A stretch of DNA of 64,000 nt from positions 3,688,001 through 3,752,000 of the forward strand of contig NZ_CP021744.1 of NCBI RefSeq assembly GCF_002192455.1, written 5' to 3'. This document shows positions 60,026 to 64,000 of this stretch, piece after piece (within the stretch, counting starts at the first letter, position 1; each line of letters starts with the position of its first letter). This DNA comes from Streptomyces albireticuli (GTDB lineage: Bacteria > Actinomycetota > Actinomycetes > Streptomycetales > Streptomycetaceae). Position numbers and translations under genes: made by a program. A model generated the notes under the pieces. That model was given only the letters and a program-made list of their open reading frames with translations. It did no database searches and was not told the origin of the DNA.

Positions 60026-61975
60026 ATGGGAAGCGTTGCGTCACAAGGGAGGGCTACGGAGGCGAGTGCGTTCGCCGTGCTGGAGTTACTGGCCGACGAA
60101 GCGCCCATAGATCAATTCGAATCGCTCGTGGAAGAGGCCCGCTGGCGCGGGACCACGGGCGCCGAACTGGCATTCCTGGAAAAGGCCAAGCGGCTCGGCA
60201 TGGCCATCTACGCCCAGGCCGAACGGCGGCAGCGGAAGGAGGCCCGGCTCTCCGCATTCATCGAGACGGCGCGCACGCTCGCCAATACCCAGGACCTTCC
60301 GGAACTGCTCGGCACGCTCGCCCAGGAGGCCCGCCGGCTCTTCGACGTCGACCTGGCGTACGTCACCACCTTCGACCGGACGCCCGGGATCGTGTCCGTC
60401 AGCGCCTTCGACGGTCACACGACCGTCCTCGCCCCCGGTCTCACGATGCCCGACGACGTGGCCCTGAGCGGCGGCCCGACCCCGTTCTGGACGCCCGACT
60501 ACGCGGCGGACGAGCGGGTCGGCCACAGCCGCGCCGTCGACGGGCTGATGAAGTCCGAGCGGGTGCGCGCCCTGATGTCCGTGCCGCTCGACGACGGCGC
60601 CCGGCCGGTCGGCACCCTCTACGTGGCCAGCCGGTGCATGCGCTACTTCACGGCGGGCGAGGTGTCCCTCATGGCCTCGCTCGGCGAGCTCGCCGGGGTG
60701 GCCATCGGCAAGGCCCGCTTCCTGGAGCGCGCGACCGACGTGATCGCCGAGCTGGAGCGGCACAAGGCCGGGGCGCGCGGCGTCCGGGAGACCACGGCCC
60801 TGCACGGCCGGCTGATGGACGTCGTCCTCCGCGGCGGCGAGCTGTCCGCGCTGGCCCGGGAGGCGGCCGCGGGCCTGGGCGGCGCCCTGCGGATCCACGA
60901 CGCCGACGGCGCGGTGCTGGCGACGGCCGGCGAGATGCCGGCGGAGGCCGGGGCGGACGCGGTGCGCGCGCTGGTCGAGGCGGCCGGGGCGCAGCCGCCG
61001 CGCGAGCCCACGCTGCTCGACGGCGGCCTGTGGGCCGCGCCGGTCCTGGCCGGCCCGGAGGACCTCGGCACGCTGCTGTTCAGCCCCCGTCACCCGCTCG
61101 GCGACCAGGACGTGCCGCTGCTCGTCCTCGTCGCCCAGACCGTCGCGGCCCAGCTGCTGCTGCGCGCCGGCCGGCAGGACGCGGCGGCGGGCCACGACCG
61201 CGACTGGCTGCTGGAGGACCTGCTGGCCGGTCCGGCCCGGCCGGCCGCGCGGCTGCGCGAGCGCGCGGCCCGGCTCGGCGTCGACCTCGGGCTGCCGCAC
61301 GTGGTGGTGGTCGCCCGGCCCGAGGGCGAGCCCCAGGACAAGCTGGACCTGTGGGCCTCCTCGTACGCCCGCCGCCGCAACGGCCTCAAGGGCATGCACG
61401 CGGGCAGCGCCGTCCTGCTGCTGCCGGGCACGGACCCGACGGCGACGGCCGAGCAGGTCTCCCGCGCGCTCGCGCCCCTGCTGGACCGGCCGGTCACCGT
61501 CTGCGCGTCCGGCCCCGTCGACGCCGGCCGGGACGGCGGCGACATCACCCGCGGCTACGAGGAGGCCGTGCGCTGCCTGGAGGCGATGATCGCCCTCGGG
61601 GCCGCCGGGGGCTTCGCCTCCGCCCGCGAGCACGGCTTCCTGGGCGTGCTGCTGTCGGACACCCACGACGTGGAGGGCTTCATCCGCTCCATGATCGGCC
61701 CGCTCGCCGACTGCGACGCGCAGCGCTTCACCGAGTTCACGCCCACGCTGGCCGCGTACTTCGACGCCCGGGGCAGCATCACGCAGACGGCCGAGAGGCT
61801 GCACGTGCACCCGAACACGGTGGCGCGGCGGCTGGAGCGGATCAGCGAGTTGTTAGGGCCGGGGTGGCAGCAGTCGGAGCGGGCCTTCGAGATCCAGCTG
61901 GCGCTGCGGCTGTCGAGGATCCGGCACGTGCTGAAGAGACGGCGACCAGGAAAGAGCAGCCCGTCCGGCATGTGA
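60026..61975 (+). CDS. GAF-domain PucR-family regulator
   Basis: 649 residues from ATG 60026 (gggggg upstream). An in-frame ATG at 59981, at the predicted transcription start, would add 15 residues as a leaderless form. A GAF domain spans roughly residues 75-225 (LLGTLAQEARRLFDVDLAYV, then YVASRCMRYFTAGEVSLMAS). The end has the PucR helix-turn-helix: FTPTLAAYFDARGSITQTAE and RLHVHPNTVARRLERISELL. Such regulators sense a small ligand in the GAF domain. The last residues SPSGM and the stop fall in an intergenic repeat (copy 4). Confidence 0.9.
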   Translation: MGSVASQGRATEASAFAVLELLADEAPIDQFESLVEEARWRGTTGAELAFLEKAKRLGMAIYAQAERRQRKEARLSAFIETARTLANTQDLPELLGTLAQEARRLFDVDLAYVTTFDRTPGIVSVSAFDGHTTVLAPGLTMPDDVALSGGPTPFWTPDYAADERVGHSRAVDGLMKSERVRALMSVPLDDGARPVGTLYVASRCMRYFTAGEVSLMASLGELAGVAIGKARFLERATDVIAELERHKAGARGVRETTALHGRLMDVVLRGGELSALAREAAAGLGGALRIHDADGAVLATAGEMPAEAGADAVRALVEAAGAQPPREPTLLDGGLWAAPVLAGPEDLGTLLFSPRHPLGDQDVPLLVLVAQTVAAQLLLRAGRQDAAAGHDRDWLLEDLLAGPARPAARLRERAARLGVDLGLPHVVVVARPEGEPQDKLDLWASSYARRRNGLKGMHAGSAVLLLPGTDPTATAEQVSRALAPLLDRPVTVCASGPVDAGRDGGDITRGYEEAVRCLEAMIALGAAGGFASAREHGFLGVLLSDTHDVEGFIRSMIGPLADCDAQRFTEFTPTLAAYFDARGSITQTAERLHVHPNTVARRLERISELLGPGWQQSERAFEIQLALRLSRIRHVLKRRRPGKSSPSGM

Positions 61976-62055
61976 GGACCGGGGGTCCGGGGGCGGAGCC
62001 CCCGGTTTCGGGAAGGGGCGGGGCTGGGGAAAAGGCCCCGCGCAGCGGCACCGCC
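61958..62055. repeat. Streptomyces intergenic palindromic repeat, copy 4
   Basis: agcccgtccggc-n2-tgaggacc matches the right central arm of copy 2, and cgggaaggggcggggctggg matches its right outer arm. ccgggggcggagcccccgg is an internal hairpin. It overlaps the last codons and stop of the PucR gene and reaches the end of the transposase-like gene. Confidence 0.75.
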
Positions 62056-62065
62056 CCACCCGCAT

Positions 62066-63289
62066 TCACACCCGCACACCCACCCGCCCCGCCCGCCCCA
62101 ACGCAGTGACCGCGTGTGCCGCCGACGCCAGCGTCACATGCCGGTGCCATCCCTTGAACGACCGCCCCGTGTAGTCCCGCATGCCCACCTGGTCGGAGAT
62201 CTCCGCGAAGTCGCGGTCGACCCGGCGCGTCATCTTGCTCAGCTGCATCAGGGCCACCGGGTGCAGCGAGGTCATGTCGGTGAGCCAGAGGGCCGTGGGC
62301 GAGGACTGGCCGTTCTCCCACTCGCCCATCAGCCGCAGGTCCCCCACGCCCGCCTGGCCGAGGGCCCGTACCGGCCGGGGCCCGCGGGCCGGCATCCGGA
62401 CCCGGACGCTCGCGGACATGCTGGTCCGCAGCGTCTCCGCGGCGTCGTGGTCCGACCACATCACCGGGCGGCGCATGCCGGCGGCCGCGCCCATGATCTG
62501 GTGGGCGGGCACCCCTTCAGCCCGGCAGCCGGGCAGCGCGGGGTCCGCCGCCGTCAGCCGGAAGGTGCTGCTGACGCGCACCAGCAGCGGGACGCCCGCC
62601 TCCCGCAGCCGCCGGACGATCGCCCCGGTGTCGGTCTCCGGCGCGTCCAGGACCAGGGGCCGCACCGGGACGTCCCAGGTGGTGAGCATGTCCAGATAGG
62701 CGCCGACCGCGCAGTCGCCGAGGGTCTCGGGGACCGTGCCGTCCGGGATGGAGGCGCGGGTCCGCCGCTCGTCGTCCTCCAGCCAGTCCTCCGACAGGTG
62801 CAGCCGCCAGTTGACGGGCGTCGCCATCTCGTCGGACGCCGCCCAGACGCCGACGGCCTGCTGCGCGTTGAGCACCTGGCCGAGCGCCGGGAAGAAGCGC
62901 CGGTCGACGCCGACGGAGTGCCGGCCGCCCTTGGGGATCACCATCGGCCGGACGACCCAGGCCTGCGGCGGCGCGATCCGGCCGAGGTGGCGGACGAGCG
63001 CCTGGCGCACCGGCTCCCAGTCCCAGATGGAGCTGGAGATGAAATGGTGCATGCTCTGTTCCGTCGCCGATCCGCCGATGAGCGCGGCGATGTTCCGAAT
63101 GGTTTTACGGCCCTGTCCGCCGAGCAGTCCGCGAAGGTATTCCAGGCCCTTTCGGCGCTGGTCGCTCCGGGGCAGCGTCGCGAAAAGCTCCGAACAGAGT
63201 TCGGTGAGCATCGCGTCGTAGGCCCCGGCGTACTTCGGTGCGTGCGGCTGCCTTCTGACGTCGTCGGGGTACAGGGCAAGAGTGCTCAT
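62066..63289 (-). CDS. IS701-type transposase-like protein lacking the first catalytic Asp
   Basis: 407 residues, ATG 63289. It matches the IS701/DDE transposases: LPRSDQRRKGLEYLRGLLGG, RKTIRNIAALIGGSATEQSM, GRHSVGVDRRFFPALGQVLN, and late LMQLSKMTRRVDRDFAEISD. In active relatives the segment before HSVGV reads DDTGF-x-KKG, giving the first Asp; here it is RPMVIPKGG, so that Asp is gone. No terminal inverted repeats are seen around the gene. It may be a retained, non-transposing protein, as is frequent near Streptomyces regulatory genes. Confidence 0.8.
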   Translation of the reverse strand: MSTLALYPDDVRRQPHAPKYAGAYDAMLTELCSELFATLPRSDQRRKGLEYLRGLLGGQGRKTIRNIAALIGGSATEQSMHHFISSSIWDWEPVRQALVRHLGRIAPPQAWVVRPMVIPKGGRHSVGVDRRFFPALGQVLNAQQAVGVWAASDEMATPVNWRLHLSEDWLEDDERRTRASIPDGTVPETLGDCAVGAYLDMLTTWDVPVRPLVLDAPETDTGAIVRRLREAGVPLLVRVSSTFRLTAADPALPGCRAEGVPAHQIMGAAAGMRRPVMWSDHDAAETLRTSMSASVRVRMPARGPRPVRALGQAGVGDLRLMGEWENGQSSPTALWLTDMTSLHPVALMQLSKMTRRVDRDFAEISDQVGMRDYTGRSFKGWHRHVTLASAAHAVTALGRAGRVGVRV

Positions 63290-63654
63290 TGCGTTCCCTA
63301 TCTCGGATCCGATGGGGCGAGCGGCGCGAAGTGATGTCTCCACAGTGCCGTTTCCGCCCACCGCCGCATAGGTGCGTAAGTCACCTGGCACACCGGACGG
63401 GTGGTGGATGATCCACCATCACTCACCCAGCGTGAACGGAACGGGCGGGCCCTGACGCTGCGCTCCGAATGGGCTCGGAATTCTAAGTTCCAGAAACGGA
63501 CTTGACTGACTGCGCCCGGCCACCGGAATACATCTGGAGTTACCCCGGGCCGCTGCATACCGTCCCTCCGGACACGCGATACCGGCCATGGCCGGAAGAG
63601 GCGTGGCCGGTTTCGCCCCGCGCTTCCGCGGGGCCCACGGGGGAGGAACTTCCA
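63290..63654. promoter_or_regulatory. 365-bp divergent intergenic region with a 17-bp palindrome
   Basis: No gene is seen. tggtggat-g-atccacca at 63402-63418 is a perfect palindrome with one central base, a good operator candidate. A ttgact at 63502-63507 with gaatac about 18 bp on may be a promoter for the FAD oxidoreductase on the right. The stretch around 63475-63500 is AT-richer than its surroundings. Confidence 0.5.
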
Positions 63655-64000
63655 TTGATCAGCAGAAGGTCGCTCGTCGGAGCCGGCGCCGGGATCGGCG
63701 CCGCCGGAGCACTCATGGCGGGCGGCGTCCCCCTGCCGGGCCGGGCCCGCGCCTTCGCGGCGGGCGCCCCCTGGGCCCGCCTGCGTGAGCGGCTGACCGG
63801 CGGACTCGTGCTGCCCGCCGACCCGTCGTACCCCGTGGCCAAGCAGCTCCAGCTGGCCCAGTACGACACCGTCGAGCCGCAGGCCGTCGCGTACTGCGCG
63901 AGCGCCGCCGACGTCACGGCGTGCGTGCGGTTCGCGCGGGAGCACCGGCTCGCCGTCGCCGCGCGCAGCGGCGGCCACAGCTTCGCGGGTTACTCGACGA
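63655..64000 (+). CDS. Exported FAD-binding oxidoreductase, N-terminal part (cut by window edge)
   Basis: 115 codons are visible from TTG 63655, which has gggagga seven bases upstream. It begins MISRRSLVGAGAGIGAAGAL, a twin-arginine signal (SRRSLVG) with a hydrophobic stretch and an A-x-A-like site before GAPWARLRERLTGGLVLPAD. The FAD-binding PCMH domain follows, with the His site in VAARSGGHSFAGYST. It is of the same broad family as 58214-59740 but exported through Tat. The C-terminus is outside the window. Confidence 0.85.
   Translation, partial: MISRRSLVGAGAGIGAAGALMAGGVPLPGRARAFAAGAPWARLRERLTGGLVLPADPSYPVAKQLQLAQYDTVEPQAVAYCASAADVTACVRFAREHRLAVAARSGGHSFAGYST

Overview
The window is chromosomal DNA of a Streptomyces or very close relative. 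Third codon positions are almost all G or C, start codons are often GTG or TTG, several genes look leaderless, and Streptomyces-type palindromic intergenic repeats recur. The left part (1-11.4 kb) is housekeeping: an AraC/NmrA pair, a HhH-GPD repair protein, a B3/4 protein with an XRE-cupin regulator, a HerA-like ATPase, a LytR C-terminal-domain protein, uracil phosphoribosyltransferase (upp, frameshifted here), TadA with its partner, tRNA-Ser(CGA) and a TPR-type XRE regulator. A small broken gene group lies just past the tRNA.

From 11.5 to 25.2 kb the minus strand carries what looks like one 13-gene biosynthetic operon, read from an SDR at 25.2 kb to an MFS exporter at 11.5 kb. It holds an SGNH hydrolase, a 28-residue basic peptide gene, a large haem-oxygenase-like diiron oxidase, an O-carbamoyltransferase, a 47-residue SxtJ-like membrane peptide, a TauD/clavaminate-synthase-type oxygenase, three ATP-grasp ligases, an 82-residue helical protein and a LysE exporter. 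A LuxR-type regulator is divergent from it. The SGNH, tiny protein, carbamoyltransferase and SxtJ set resembles the sxtI-J-K-L set of saxitoxin clusters.

From 26.5 to 41 kb, a mycothiol-type nitroreductase homologue, a quinone reductase and an SRPBCC protein lead into six plus-strand genes joined by overlapping start and stop codons. These are an acyl/aryl adenylate-forming enzyme, a CreE-like flavoprotein, a CreD-like lyase, a NarK nitrate/nitrite transporter, an assimilatory nitrate reductase and two FAD reductases. CreE and CreD families make nitrous acid from aspartate (aspartate-nitrosuccinate pathway). No siroheme nitrite reductase is present. I infer an operon built to make or retain nitrite for N-N bond or diazo chemistry.

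From 41 to 53.6 kb, minus-strand genes encode an Rrf2 regulator, an aromatic flavin hydroxylase, a second adenylating enzyme paralogous to the first, and PhzE, PhzD, a dihydroaromatic dehydrogenase and type II DAHP synthase. They are followed upstream by a carboxylesterase and a WrbA-type flavodoxin, with a divergent transaldolase. Together they predict 3-hydroxyanthranilate (or 2,3-dihydroxybenzoate-like) supply and activation. With the nitrous-acid module this suggests a diazotised or N-N-bonded aromatic product; whether the ATP-grasp operon acts in the same pathway is unproven.

The right part (53.6-64 kb) returns to ordinary genes: a DUF397 protein, small hypotheticals, a MocR regulator with a divergent AhpD-like protein, an MFS pump, two berberine-bridge-type FAD oxidoreductases (one cut by the window end), a GAF-PucR regulator and a transposase-like protein that lacks the usual first catalytic aspartate.
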